Assembly: GCA_947452455.1 (NCBI GenBank)
Contig: CANGBX010000002.1
Location: 186,001-250,000 of the forward strand
Reading direction: 5' to 3'
Length of the DNA: 64,000 nucleotides
Source of the DNA: Beijerinckiaceae bacterium
GTDB taxonomy: Bacteria; Pseudomonadota; Alphaproteobacteria; Rhizobiales; Beijerinckiaceae
How positions within the stretch are numbered: position 1 is the stretch's first letter; each line of letters opens with the position of its first letter. Shown here piece by piece: positions 35,017 through 44,159 of this stretch. Below the pieces are notes generated by a model that saw only the letters and a program-made list of their open reading frames with translations, was not told where the DNA came from and searched no databases. The translations under genes and the position numbers were made by a program.

Positions 35017-35169
35017 GAAGTCCTCCCAAGAATCTCTTTGGCGCCCTTTTGGTGCCCTTTGGGGCAACATGCCACAAGGGGAGGGTAGGTCAACCTTGTG
35101 ACTTGCCTTGACAGGCCCCCGCGCCACCTGTTCCATGGCAAAAAAGAACAGAGAAAAGGGCGGGGTGAC

Positions 35170-36165
35170 ATGCAGGTTGGCGTCTTCGATCATCTCGATA
35201 ATGCTTTCCTGCCCATAGCGCAGTTTCTCGAGGAGCGTTTGACGCTGATCGAGGCTTATGACCGGGCAGGGTTTTACGCCTATCATCTGGCAGAACATCA
35301 CGGCACCGAATTGGGCATGGCACCATCGCCCAATGTGTTTCTTGCCGCCGTGGCCCAACGCACTAAAAAGCTGCGCTACGGCCCCATGGTCTATGCGCTG
35401 CCGCTCTATCATCCGCTGCGTCTGGCGCAAGAAATCTGCATGCTCGACCAGCTCGGCAACGGGCGCCTGATTGTCGGCTTTGGCCGTGGCTCATCGCCCG
35501 CCGAATTGCGCTTCTATGGTATTTAGCCTGCCGAGGCCGAAGCGATTTTCCGCGAGCGTCTGCCGCTTGTATTTGAGGCTTTGCAAACGGGCGTCTATCG
35601 CGAGCCCGGACGCGCGGCGCCATTGGACGAAGTCGAGCTGAAAGTCAGCGTGCTGCAAAAGCCGATGCCGCCTGTCTGGTATGGCGTCCATTCGCCCGAA
35701 AGCGCGACACGTGCGGCCAACAATCGCTGGCAGACGGTTTCTCTGGATGCGGCCGATGAAGCGCGTGATTGCAGCCAGGCCTATCGTGCGGCTTTACCCA
35801 AGGGCGAGGGTGAAGATCTTCTCTTGGGGCTCGGGCGTTTCATCGTTGTGGCCGAGACAGATGCCAAGGCGCACGAGATTGCAAGCCGCGCCTATCCCTA
35901 TTGGCACAAAGCTTTCACGCATCTGGCGCGCAAGCTCGGTTCAACCGCGCGTCATCCACGCCCCGATACGTGGGAAGCTTTGCATGGGCAAGGCAAGGGT
36001 GTGGCAGGTGCACCTGCAACTGTCGCCGCCTTTTTGCGCGATCAGCTCAATGTGTCGGAATGTAATTATCTCGTTGGGCAATTCGCTTTCGGTGATCAAT
36101 CGCTCAGTGAATTGACGACATCACTCGAATTGTTCCGCACGGAAGTCTGGCCCAAGCTCATGTGA
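35170..36165 (+). pseudogene. Luciferase-like flavin monooxygenase (LLM) gene interrupted by an in-frame TAG
   Basis: The frame starts at 35170 (MQVGVFDHLDNAFLP) with the LLM core YHLAEHHGTELGMAPSP, LRYGPMVYALPLYHP and GRLIVGFGRGSSPAELRFYGI. A TAG at 35524-35526 stops it after 118 residues. The reading continues in the same frame with PAEAEAIFRERLPLVFEAL through to 36165, encoding the expected rest (KPMPPVWYGVHSPESA, GVAGAPATVAAFL). No frameshift or deletion is seen. A single base change, for example CAG or GAG to TAG, explains it; a sequencing error or suppression cannot be excluded. The intact protein would have about 331 residues. Confidence 0.85.
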
Positions 36166-36193
36166 AAAGAGCGCCCGAAGGGCGCTCTTTTTT
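36165..36193. terminator. Bidirectional Rho-independent terminator
   Basis: AAAAGAGCGCCC and GGGCGCTCTTTT pair around GAA with T-runs in both directions, between the convergent LLM gene and the PhtD-like gene. Confidence 0.9.
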
Positions 36194-36197
36194 AAGC

Positions 36198-37184
36198 TTA
36201 GACGCGGAATGTGCCGCGCTTGCGGCCTTGTTCGACATTGAGGAAGAGCTGATCAAGGCTCATCTTGTTCTTCATCAAGCCCTGTTCATAGGAATAACCC
36301 ACAAGCGTCTCCAGATTGTGGATGTTCTTGTCGGTCATGCCATATTCCCACGGGTCTTTGCCGAGCAATTCTTCCTGCTCTTCCCAAGCCTCGCGATACC
36401 AGACAACCGGCGCGATGCGCGGATTTTCCATGCGCTTCATGCCAAGGCGCTTGGCCTCGTTGAACGCCTTGTAGAGTTCGACGGGCACCCACGGATATTT
36501 TTCAACAATGGAATCACGAATGCCCATCACATGCATGATCGGGAAGATCTGCGTCTTTTTGTAATAGGCGATTTCATCATTCTTATAATCGGGGAAGAGA
36601 CGCGCCACATTCGGATTGCCCTCAAGAAAGGGATCAATCAGATCGGGATGCAGCACGGCATCGAGCTCGCCTGAGACCAGCATTTTCTCGACATATTTAT
36701 CGTCGGGCAGGCGGGTCAGTTTCAGATCATCGGGTGGCACGAATTCGACATCTTCATCGATTTCCGAAAACCACTCGCAGCTCTTATGTGGCACACCATA
36801 TTCATGTTCCAGAATGCCGCGCAGCCAGAGGATCGCCGAGACCTGATAGGATTTCACGCCGATCTTTTTGCCGATGAGATCTTTGGGCGATTTAATACCC
36901 TTCTTCGTATTGATGAAGATGAAGCCGTGACGGAAGCGACGGTGCAGAAAGACGGGCAGTGAATTGATCGGAAAACCCTGATCGCGCGCGATCAGATAAG
37001 AAGAGGAGGAGAGTTCGGCCACATCGAATTCGCCATTGCGCAGAAAGCGCCAATGGCGTGTGGATGAATCCTGCTTGGTCACCATGGTGAGCTGAATGCC
37101 ATCGGGCTTGACCGCGCCCTCTTTGATCGCGCGCACGATTTCATAATCGCCGCAGGCCAGTGTGAGATGGATATCGCTCGCCAT
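36198..37184 (-). CDS. 4,5-dihydroxyphthalate decarboxylase-like/periplasmic-binding-fold protein
   Basis: The 328-residue protein resembles Pht5-type 4,5-dihydroxyphthalate decarboxylases, which have a type II periplasmic-binding fold: IHLTLACGDYEIVRAIKEG, FDVAELSSSSYLIARDQG, LPVFLHRRFRHGFIFIN, GKKIGVKSYQVSAILWLRGIL and a late WYREAWEEQEELLGKDPWEYG. No signal peptide is visible, so it is cytoplasmic. The substrate may be another aromatic or carboxylate. The start at 37184 (MASDIHLTLACGD) has GAGGAGAC upstream. Divergent from the second TTT binding protein. Confidence 0.8.
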   Translation of the reverse strand: MASDIHLTLACGDYEIVRAIKEGAVKPDGIQLTMVTKQDSSTRHWRFLRNGEFDVAELSSSSYLIARDQGFPINSLPVFLHRRFRHGFIFINTKKGIKSPKDLIGKKIGVKSYQVSAILWLRGILEHEYGVPHKSCEWFSEIDEDVEFVPPDDLKLTRLPDDKYVEKMLVSGELDAVLHPDLIDPFLEGNPNVARLFPDYKNDEIAYYKKTQIFPIMHVMGIRDSIVEKYPWVPVELYKAFNEAKRLGMKRMENPRIAPVVWYREAWEEQEELLGKDPWEYGMTDKNIHNLETLVGYSYEQGLMKNKMSLDQLFLNVEQGRKRGTFRV

Positions 37185-37351
37185 TTTGGGCCGTCTCCTC
37201 GTTCTTGCTGCCCGGTTCTTGATCGCATCTCTGGCCGGGCTGGATAGGGGGCGAATGTATCCTTTCCACCTGAGCCCTTGCAAGCGCCGCTCCCATGCCT
37301 AAACTCATAATCAGACCCAAAAAAGGGCATATTGAGCGAGGGAGAAACAGC

Positions 37352-38389
37352 ATGTTGCGACATGCCGGGTTGGCTTTGGCCGCCCTGATCGGATTTTCAG
37401 CACAAGCAGGGGCGCAAGATTCGCTCGCTTCTTTCTACAAGGGTCGCAATGTGTCGATCATCATCGGCTCGTCGCCAGGTGGCGGCTATGATCTTTATGG
37501 CCGTTTGATCTCGCGATTCATCAATCGCCACATTCCCGGCAATCCGACGATCGTCGCCTCGAACATGCCGGGTGCGGCCTCCAATATTGCCGCCTCGCAT
37601 GTCTATAATGTTGCGCCCAAAGACGGCACGGTGATCGGCGCGCTTTTCATGGGCGCTGTGGTTGATCCTTTGTTTGGTGATGTGAAGCGCCAGACGCATG
37701 ACATGTCGAAATTCAATTATATCGGCAATGCCAATTCGGATGCCTATGTCTGTCTGGTGCGTACCGATGCGCCGGTGAAAACGTTTGCTGATGCTTTTGA
37801 AAAAGAGCTGATCATGGGCGCTTCAGCGGAAGGCGCTTCGACCCGCGATTTTCCGGCCTTGTTGCGCAATCTGCTCGGCGCGAAATTCAAGATTGTCGCG
37901 GGCTATCCCGGCACGCGCGAGATCAATCTGGCGCTGGAAAAGGGGGAAGTGCAGGGCGCATGCGGCGAGACATGGTCGAGTGTGGCTGCCACCTATCCGA
38001 CATGGTTCAAGGACAATTTGGTGAAGCCGCTCGTGCAGGAAAGCAATGTCGGCTATCCGCAGCTTGATAAAATGGGCGTGCCGCTGGCGCGAGAATTCGC
38101 CAAGACCGAAGAACAGAAACAGCTTCTCGAGCTCATCTATTCGCAAACGACGTTTGGTCGTCCCTATGTGCTCGCACCCGGCGTGCCTGAAGAGCGTGTG
38201 GCCATGATGCGCAAAGCTTTTATGGCGACGATGACCGATCCCGATCTGGTTGCCGAAGCCAAGCGGATCAATCTTGATATTGATCCCATCCCCGGCGAGG
38301 AATTGCAAAAGATCATCGCCAAGCTTTATGCGACACCGCAGTCCATGCTGGACAAAGCCAAAGCGGCGATTGCTTTCGGCAATAAATAA
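37352..38389 (+). CDS. Tripartite tricarboxylate transporter (TctC/Bug) family binding protein, orphan
   Basis: The 345-residue secreted protein (signal MLRHAGLALAALIGFSAQAGAQ) has the same layout as that at 33970: YKGRNVSIIIGSSPGGGYDLYGRL, IPGNPTIVASNMPGA, NVAPKDGTVIGALF, and GYPGTREINLALEKGEVQGACGE. The two are clear paralogues in one accessory patch. No TctA/TctB genes accompany it. GAGCGAGGGAG precedes the ATG at 37352. A strong terminator follows the stop. Confidence 0.92.
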   Translation: MLRHAGLALAALIGFSAQAGAQDSLASFYKGRNVSIIIGSSPGGGYDLYGRLISRFINRHIPGNPTIVASNMPGAASNIAASHVYNVAPKDGTVIGALFMGAVVDPLFGDVKRQTHDMSKFNYIGNANSDAYVCLVRTDAPVKTFADAFEKELIMGASAEGASTRDFPALLRNLLGAKFKIVAGYPGTREINLALEKGEVQGACGETWSSVAATYPTWFKDNLVKPLVQESNVGYPQLDKMGVPLAREFAKTEEQKQLLELIYSQTTFGRPYVLAPGVPEERVAMMRKAFMATMTDPDLVAEAKRINLDIDPIPGEELQKIIAKLYATPQSMLDKAKAAIAFGNK

Positions 38390-38392
38390 AAG

Positions 38393-38423
38393 AAAAGGCC
38401 GCCCAATCAGGCGGCCTTTTTTT
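38393..38423. terminator. Bidirectional Rho-independent terminator
   Basis: AAAAGGCCGCC / GGCGGCCTTTT with a CAATCA loop and seven T residues, between the convergent TTT binding-protein and rhlE genes. Its T-run includes the rhlE stop codon. Confidence 0.9.
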
Positions 38424-40032
38424 ATTCGCTCTGGGCTTCTGCCGCGACAGTTTCAGTCTCGGCTTCTGCTTCAGGCTTGCGCGGCTTGATCACAACCGGG
38501 CGCAACAGGAAGCTTGGCACGTGATCGCCAAGGCCAACCACGGGCGGGCCATCATCCTCATCACGGTAGCGGCGGCGTTCGCCATTGCGGTTGTTATTGT
38601 TGTTGCGGTCGAAGCGTTCGCGGCGCGGCTGCTCGAAACGCGGTTCGCTACGCTCTGGGCGTTCCGCACGCTCACGACGCGGCTCGCGCACTTCGCGCGG
38701 CTGTTCGTTATGTGCTTCTTGGCGTGGCTCTGGACGGGGGCTGCGTTCTTCTGGTGGCTGTTCAGCGGCTTCCAGAATGGCGACTTCGCGGGCGGGGCGT
38801 TCACGGCGTTCGCCGCGTTCACGTCCGCGGCCCCCGCGCTCATGACGCTCATTTCGTCCGCGGCCGCGCGGGCGTTCTTCTTCGCCACCTTCAGCTTCCG
38901 GCAATTCGCTTAAAGCTGGGCCGACCCAATCAATCTTCTTGTTGATCAGCTTTTCAATCTCGTCGAGATAGCGCTGATCGGCGCGGGTGATGAGCGTGTA
39001 AGCCACGCCTGAGCGACCAGCACGACCTGTGCGGCCAATGCGGTGCACATAATCTTCGGCATGGTTGGGCACGTCGAAATTGAACACATGGCTGACATCT
39101 GGAATATCAAGACCGCGGGCCGCAACATCCGAGCAGACGAGCAAAGTGATGTCGCCATTCTTGAAATTATCGAGCGAGACCATGCGCGCGCGCTGATCCA
39201 TATCACCATGCAAAGCGCCGGCTGCGAAGCCATGCTTTTGCAGCGACTTGTGCAAAATGGCGACATCGCGTTTGCGATTGCAGAAGATGATCCCGTTTTT
39301 GAGATCCACCGCGTCGCGGATGAGACGACGCAAAGTCTCGCGCTTCAATCCACCGCTATGCGTGGCGACAAGGCCTTGCGTGATTGTGGTGGCGGTTGAA
39401 GAGGCACGCGCCACTTCGACACGCGCGGGATTGCTCAGGAATTGCTCCGTGAGGCGTGTGATTTCCGGCGGCATGGTGGCCGAGAAGAAAAGCGTCTGGC
39501 GCGTGAAGGGCACGAGCTTGCAGATTTTTTCAATGTCGGGGATGAAGCCCATGTCGAGCATGCGGTCGGCTTCGTCGATGACGAGAATTTCAATGCCGGT
39601 CAGCAAGAGTTTGCCGCGCTCGGCAAAGTCGAGCAGTCGGCCGGGTGTGGCAATCAGCACATCAGCGCCGCGCATGATTTTGGCTTCTTGATCGGCGAAA
39701 GACACGCCACCAATCAGCAGAGCGACATTGAGTTTGTGATTGGCGCCATATTTGACGAAGCTCTCTTCGACCTGTGCGGCGAGTTCGCGTGTTGGCTCGA
39801 GAATGAGCGTGCGCGGCATGCGTGCACGCGCGCGCCCGCTTTCAAGGCGCGACAGCATCGGCAAGGTAAAGGCGGCCGTCTTGCCGGTGCCGGTTTGCGC
39901 AATGCCCAACACATCGCGACCGGCGAGTGCGTGGGGAATGGCTTGTTCTTGAATGGGGGTTGGGGTGGTGTAGCCCGAGGCTACAACGGCTTGCAGAACT
40001 TTCTCGCTCAGGCCGAGTTCATCGAATGTCAT
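38422..40032 (-). CDS. rhlE: DEAD-box RNA helicase, RhlE type
   Basis: The 536-residue helicase has the full motif set: TPTPIQEQAIP (Q motif), AQTGTGKT (I), PTRELAAQ (Ia), TPGRL (Ib), DEAD in VIDEADRMLDMGF (II), SAT (III), GIIFCNRKRD (IV), ARGLDIPDV (V) and HRIGRTGRAG (VI). After about residue 380 a long disordered tail follows, rich in Arg/Gly/Glu and Pro, with RERGERRERPA-type repeats and an NNNNN run near residue 478, of the kind that binds RNA and promotes condensates. The tail ends EAETETVAAEAQSE. It probably works in cold or ribosome-related RNA remodelling. Confidence 0.95.
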   Translation of the reverse strand: MTFDELGLSEKVLQAVVASGYTTPTPIQEQAIPHALAGRDVLGIAQTGTGKTAAFTLPMLSRLESGRARARMPRTLILEPTRELAAQVEESFVKYGANHKLNVALLIGGVSFADQEAKIMRGADVLIATPGRLLDFAERGKLLLTGIEILVIDEADRMLDMGFIPDIEKICKLVPFTRQTLFFSATMPPEITRLTEQFLSNPARVEVARASSTATTITQGLVATHSGGLKRETLRRLIRDAVDLKNGIIFCNRKRDVAILHKSLQKHGFAAGALHGDMDQRARMVSLDNFKNGDITLLVCSDVAARGLDIPDVSHVFNFDVPNHAEDYVHRIGRTGRAGRSGVAYTLITRADQRYLDEIEKLINKKIDWVGPALSELPEAEGGEEERPRGRGRNERHERGGRGRERGERRERPAREVAILEAAEQPPEERSPRPEPRQEAHNEQPREVREPRRERAERPERSEPRFEQPRRERFDRNNNNNRNGERRRYRDEDDGPPVVGLGDHVPSFLLRPVVIKPRKPEAEAETETVAAEAQSE

Positions 40033-40251
40033 AAGTTGGTTTGCCTAACGCAGCGGGTTTAGGGCCCTGGGCCACCGCTCACTTTGCGCGATCATGGAAA
40101 TTTCGGGAGCGCTGCCAGAGGGGCGGCGGAACGGGTGGACGGGCTCGCGCGGAGGCCGATGCACCGAGGACAGGGATAGCCGGAACCACGGCTAAGTCAA
40201 TGGAAAAGGGGCACAGAGCCGGGGAAGTCCGGCCCTGTGCTGTCACAGGCC

Positions 40252-42315
40252 TCAAATATCGACCAATTCCTTCTCGGCGGCGAAGGTCGCCCGCTCCTGA
40301 ATGAAGGCAAAACGGGCTTCGGGCTTATTGCCCATGAGACGCTCCACCGAAGAGGAGGTCTCCTCCCGATCCTCGGGCTGGATCACGACTTTGAGGAGCG
40401 TGCGCTTGCGCGGGTCCATGGTCGTTTCCTTGAGCTGGGCTGGCAGCATTTCGCCAAGGCCTTTGAAGCGGCTCATCTCCACCTTGCCGCGCCCTGTAAA
40501 GAGCGTGCGGATCAATTCGTCCTTATGCGCATCATTTCGCGCATAGGCGCTCTTTGAGCCTTGCGTCAGTTTGTAGAGCGGGGGCACCGCCAGATAGAGG
40601 TGGCCCTGATCAATGAGCTTTGGCATTTGCCGATAGAAGAAGGTGATGAGGAGCGAGGCAATATGCGCGCCGTCCACATCCGCGTCGGTCATGATGATGA
40701 TTTTGTCGTAACGCAGATCATCTTCTTTGTAATGCGAGCCCGTGCCGCAACCCAGTGCCAGCACCAGATCACCGATCTGCTGATTGCCGGAGAGTTTGTC
40801 ACGCGTGGCCGAGGCGACATTCAAAATTTTGCCGCGCAGAGGCAACACGGCCTGAGTGGCACGATCGCGCGCCTGTTTGGCCGAGCCACCAGCCGAGTCA
40901 CCCTCGACAATGAACAGTTCGGAATTGTCGGAATTGCTGTTGGAGCAATCGGCAAGCTTTCCGGGCAGGCGCAATTTGCGTGTTGCTGTTTTGCGCGCGA
41001 CATCTTTTTCCGCGCGCCGGCGCAGACGCTCTTCCGAGCGTTCAATCGTCCAGTCGATGAGCTTGTTGGCCGTGGTTGGCGCAGAGGCCAGCCAATGATC
41101 GAAAGCATCACGGACCGTGTTTTCGACAATTTTCGAAGCTTCGACCGTCATGAGACGGCCCTTGTTCTGGCCTTGGAATTCGGGCTCACGAATGAAGACG
41201 GAAATCAGCGCCGCGCAGGTCGCCATCACATCATCACTGGTGACATTGGAAAAGCGCTTGGTCTGGTTGATGCGCTCGGCGTGATCTTTCAAACCGCGCA
41301 AAAGAGCCATGCGCAGGCCCGCTTCATGCGTGCCGCCATCGGCAGTCGGGATTGTGTTGCAATAGGAATGAACAAAGCCATCATCTTGCGTGAGCCATGA
41401 GACGGCCCATTCCAATGAACCATGCCCGCCGGGCTTTTCCACTTTGCCGGTGAAAGCCTGCTCGACGACTTGTTCTTTACCCTCGATGTCCTGAGCGAGA
41501 TAATCTTTCAAACCGCCTGGAAAATGGAAGACGGCTTCAGCGGGAATTTCACTACCAGCCACAAGCTCGGGCGTGCAGGACCAGCGGATTTCAACGCCGC
41601 CGAAGAGATAGGCTTTTGAGCGCGACATGCGGAAGATGCGCGCCGGTTTGAAACGAGCGGTCTTGCCAAAAATTTCCGCATCGGGCTTGAAGCGCACGCG
41701 CGTGCCGCGGCGGTTCAGCACTTTACCGACGGTTTCAAGCTTGCTCTTCACATGGCCTTGTTCAAAGACCTGTCGATAGAGCATCTGTCCGCGCGCGACT
41801 TCCACCTCAAGCCGCTCGGACAAAGCATTGACGACGGAAATGCCCACGCCGTGCAGGCCGCCCGATGTCTGATAAGCGCCGGAGTCGAATTTACCGCCCG
41901 CATGCAGCACGGTCATGATGACTTCGAGTGCAGATTTTTTCGGATATTTGGGGTGCGGATCAATCGGAATGCCGCGACCATTGTCGGTGACAGTCAGCCA
42001 GCCTTCGGCATCGAGATGCACTTCGATGAAGGTGGCGTGGCCCGCGACCGCTTCATCCATGGAATTGTCGATGACTTCGGCAAAGAGATGGTGGAGCGCG
42101 GTTTCATCCGTCCCGCCGATATACATGCCGGGGCGACGACGAACCGGCTCAAGCCCTTCCAGCACTTCAATGGAGGCAGCCGTATAGCCCGCCTCATTGG
42201 GCGTGCCAGCGGATTTGGCGGGTGTTTTGGCTGGTGTCTTGGCTGGGCCAGCCTTGTCGGGCTTGGGCTTGCGGGCGGGGCCGCCCGTGCCGAAGAGATC
42301 GCGATCTGACGCCAT
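40252..42315 (-). CDS. parE: DNA topoisomerase IV subunit B
   Basis: ParE supplies the ATPase and part of the DNA gate of topoisomerase IV, which unlinks daughter chromosomes. The 687-residue protein has RRRPGMYIGGTDETALHHLFAEVIDNSMDE, the ATP-lid motifs DNGRGIPIDPHP and SGGLHGVGISVVNALSE, and the TOPRIM core ELFIVEGDSAGGSAKQARDR with the later TDADVDGAHI. The short length and PLRGKILNV context favour ParE over GyrB, whose C-terminal domain carries longer insertions in proteobacteria. I chose the start at 42315 (MASDRDLFG). The N-terminal 35 residues include repeats of KTPA. Confidence 0.94.
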   Translation of the reverse strand: MASDRDLFGTGGPARKPKPDKAGPAKTPAKTPAKSAGTPNEAGYTAASIEVLEGLEPVRRRPGMYIGGTDETALHHLFAEVIDNSMDEAVAGHATFIEVHLDAEGWLTVTDNGRGIPIDPHPKYPKKSALEVIMTVLHAGGKFDSGAYQTSGGLHGVGISVVNALSERLEVEVARGQMLYRQVFEQGHVKSKLETVGKVLNRRGTRVRFKPDAEIFGKTARFKPARIFRMSRSKAYLFGGVEIRWSCTPELVAGSEIPAEAVFHFPGGLKDYLAQDIEGKEQVVEQAFTGKVEKPGGHGSLEWAVSWLTQDDGFVHSYCNTIPTADGGTHEAGLRMALLRGLKDHAERINQTKRFSNVTSDDVMATCAALISVFIREPEFQGQNKGRLMTVEASKIVENTVRDAFDHWLASAPTTANKLIDWTIERSEERLRRRAEKDVARKTATRKLRLPGKLADCSNSNSDNSELFIVEGDSAGGSAKQARDRATQAVLPLRGKILNVASATRDKLSGNQQIGDLVLALGCGTGSHYKEDDLRYDKIIIMTDADVDGAHIASLLITFFYRQMPKLIDQGHLYLAVPPLYKLTQGSKSAYARNDAHKDELIRTLFTGRGKVEMSRFKGLGEMLPAQLKETTMDPRKRTLLKVVIQPEDREETSSSVERLMGNKPEARFAFIQERATFAAEKELVDI

Positions 42316-42474
42316 GAAAAACCCTGTCCAATGGTGTGGGGAGGGGCCGGAAAGAGCCCGAAGCGATTCACCCCGCTCAGGCAGGGGTGATGCACCATAG
42401 CCTATCTGCGGCGCAACAGGGAACAGAATAAGAACGCCCCTCATTCACAGGGGAGTGCCCCTTATTAGCCTGTG

Positions 42475-42810
42475 TCACTTGCCGCCCAGATCCAGAATGA
42501 AAGCGCTCAGGGCCTCGATTTGGGGCCCTTCCAATATGAGATTGGGCATATTGGCATGCGAGGATTGAAGAAACACGCGCAATGAAAGTGCCGTGGTGGA
42601 AGGCATGGCGCCGATCGCAGCAAAATCCGGAGATGGGCGGTCAGAGCGTATCGTGCCTCCAAATGTGTGGCATTCCGCGCACATGGACTGTGCCAGCAGT
42701 TTGCCTTGTTGCACGAGCATGGCGTCCTGGGCCGCGCTCGCGCTTCCCGTTTGCAGGATCAAGAGTGCGAGACTTGCAAAGATGTGTTGTGGGAACAGGC
42801 GCATGGGCAT
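42475..42810 (-). CDS. Small secreted c-type cytochrome
   Basis: The 111-residue protein has a signal peptide (ending near GSASAAQ), one haem-binding CxxCH (MCAECHTFGG) and a candidate methionine ligand in ANMPNLILEG. It therefore is a monohaem class I cytochrome c of minimal size, acting in the periplasm. Partner unknown. ATGs at 42810 and 42804 are both plausible starts. It lies upstream of parE on the same strand with a 159-base gap and downstream of the HxH-rich gene at 42833. Confidence 0.85.
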   Translation of the reverse strand: MPMRLFPQHIFASLALLILQTGSASAAQDAMLVQQGKLLAQSMCAECHTFGGTIRSDRPSPDFAAIGAMPSTTALSLRVFLQSSHANMPNLILEGPQIEALSAFILDLGGK

Positions 42811-42832
42811 CTTTCTCAGCTGGTGACAAGCG

Positions 42833-43198
42833 TCAGACTTTTTGGGCTGTCATGTGATCACGGGTTTCAAAATAAGCCCGCGCATGAGCGAGCATTTGTC
42901 CGTCAGTCGGGTGATCAGCCGATTCCACGCCAGCAACGCGTGACAAAAGATGCGCGTCATGGTGGGCAATATATTTGATCAAAGCCATTTTGGTCTGGGC
43001 AGGCCCCGTGATCAGTACTTCGCCTGCATTTGAAATCGATTGGGTGATGTCACCAAAGAAATGTTCATCCATGTGATGTTTTTCAGCAAGTTTGGGGTGG
43101 TGCGCATGAAGCGTCAGCTTGTCCGCATCTTGTGCATTGAAGTGAAAAATCTTCGCTTGCGTATGGTCGATCCAGACAACGGCGTGAAAATGCGACAT
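42833..43198 (-). CDS. Small histidine-rich 'translational machinery' family protein
   Basis: The 121-residue protein begins MSHFHAVVWIDHTQAKIFHF and ends GVESADHPTDGQMLAHARAYFETRD, with EVLITGPAQTKMALIKYI in the middle. This is the pattern of a small family usually annotated as translational machinery protein, with an eRF1/pelota-like fold. Its function is unsettled. Histidines are numerous (AHHPKLAEKHHMDEHF). I chose the start at 43198, since the open frame to 43264 adds non-conserved residues. Confidence 0.75.
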   Translation of the reverse strand: MSHFHAVVWIDHTQAKIFHFNAQDADKLTLHAHHPKLAEKHHMDEHFFGDITQSISNAGEVLITGPAQTKMALIKYIAHHDAHLLSRVAGVESADHPTDGQMLAHARAYFETRDHMTAQKV

Positions 43199-43328
43199 GG
43201 CGCTCACCTCATGGTTGAGTGCAGTCTCCTCTTGATCGTCTCGGTCAGCATTGACGGTGGTCAATAGGAAGCGGAAGCTTGGGGTATATTTCAGGGCTTT
43301 TCAGAATATATCTTTGAGGTTATATTTC

Positions 43329-43682
43329 ATGTGGACGGTCAAATTGCATCCTGAATTTGATGCGGAATTAGTTGCTCTGCCGAGTGCGGTTCAGAACGAA
43401 ATTTCTGCTGCTGCGCGTGTTCTCATGCGTGCGGGACCACAATTGGGACGGCCTCAAGCCGATACATTGAAAGGGTCACGCCTAGCGCAGTTGAAAGAAT
43501 TCAGGTTCACGGCCCAAGGCCACCCATGGCGTTTGGCTTATGCTTTTGATCCATATCGGCAGGCCGTTTTTCTGGTCGCGGCTTCTAAGTCAGGCGTGAG
43601 CCAGAAATTATTTTACAAGCGTTTGATCAGAATTGCTGAGCAACGTTTTCACAGCCACATCATTTCAGGAGACCTGTCGTGA
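43329..43682 (+). CDS. HigB/RelE-type toxin (phage Gp49-like, DUF891)
   Basis: The 117-residue protein matches the Gp49-like/HigB ribonuclease toxin group: MWTVKLHPEFDAELVALP, the helix EISAAARVLMRAGPQLGRPQADTLKGS, LKEFRFTAQGHPWRLAYAFDP and LVAASKSGVSQKLFYKRLIRIAEQRF. Basic residues in the central strands would form the RNA-cutting site. I chose the ATG at 43329. Its stop overlaps the antitoxin's GTG start by 4 bases: toxin-first order, as in higBA. Confidence 0.88.
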   Translation: MWTVKLHPEFDAELVALPSAVQNEISAAARVLMRAGPQLGRPQADTLKGSRLAQLKEFRFTAQGHPWRLAYAFDPYRQAVFLVAASKSGVSQKLFYKRLIRIAEQRFHSHIISGDLS

Positions 43683-44110
43683 GAGACATTGAGGATTTCA
43701 TCAAGACGCTCCCCCTCGAGCAGCAAACCGCGATCAAAAAACGCTCTGCCGAACTCATCAATGAAGTTGAGACGCTTCAGCAGATGCGCAAGGCGCGTGC
43801 GCTGACGCAAAAGAAGCTCGCCAAGAAATTGGGCGTGGGGCAGGTGGCTGTGAGCAAGCTTGAAAGCCGCAGCGATCTTTTGCTGTCGACCTTGCGCACC
43901 TATATCGAAGCTATGGGCGGCACGCTTGATCTGATCGTGCGTTTTCCCGATCGCCAGCCCGTCAAACTCGCAACCATTGGTCTTGAAGATGTAGAGCCAT
44001 TGATCAAGCCTGCGCGCAAGAAGACAAAAAGCATCGCACGAAAACCTTTGCGGAAGGCGCTTGTAAAAAAGCCAATCCGCAAAGTGCGGCCCCGCCAGGC
44101 GGCAGAATAA
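43679..44110 (+). CDS. HigA-type XRE antitoxin with Lys/Arg-rich tail
   Basis: The 143-residue protein starts with GTG (MRDIEDFIKTLP). An XRE helix-turn-helix lies at about residues 38-90: MRKARALTQKKLAKKLGVGQVAVSKLESRSD. After about residue 107 comes an unusual, strongly basic tail (KPARKKTKSIARKPLRKALVKKPIRKVRPRQ), which most HigA proteins lack and which could bind DNA or RNA nonspecifically. A terminator follows the stop. Confidence 0.88.
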   Translation: MRDIEDFIKTLPLEQQTAIKKRSAELINEVETLQQMRKARALTQKKLAKKLGVGQVAVSKLESRSDLLLSTLRTYIEAMGGTLDLIVRFPDRQPVKLATIGLEDVEPLIKPARKKTKSIARKPLRKALVKKPIRKVRPRQAAE

Positions 44111-44111
44111 A

Positions 44112-44143
44112 AAAGGCCCGGATCGCTCCGGGCCTTTCTTTCT
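44112..44143. terminator. Bidirectional Rho-independent terminator
   Basis: AAAGGCCCGGA / TCCGGGCCTTT with a TCGC loop; CTTTCTT follows. It separates the antitoxin gene from the convergent glnA. Confidence 0.9.
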
Positions 44144-44159
44144 TCAACCTGCAGAAAAA

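Noticed and set aside
35524-35526. TAG as a pyrrolysine or programmed readthrough codon
   Set aside because: No pyl genes are visible, no readthrough context is evident, and LLM proteins are not known to use it; a plain nonsense mutation is simpler.
38514-38945. Several open frames opposite the RhlE tail
   Set aside because: The biased Arg/Gly/Pro codons of the disordered tail keep all frames open; none resembles a protein family.
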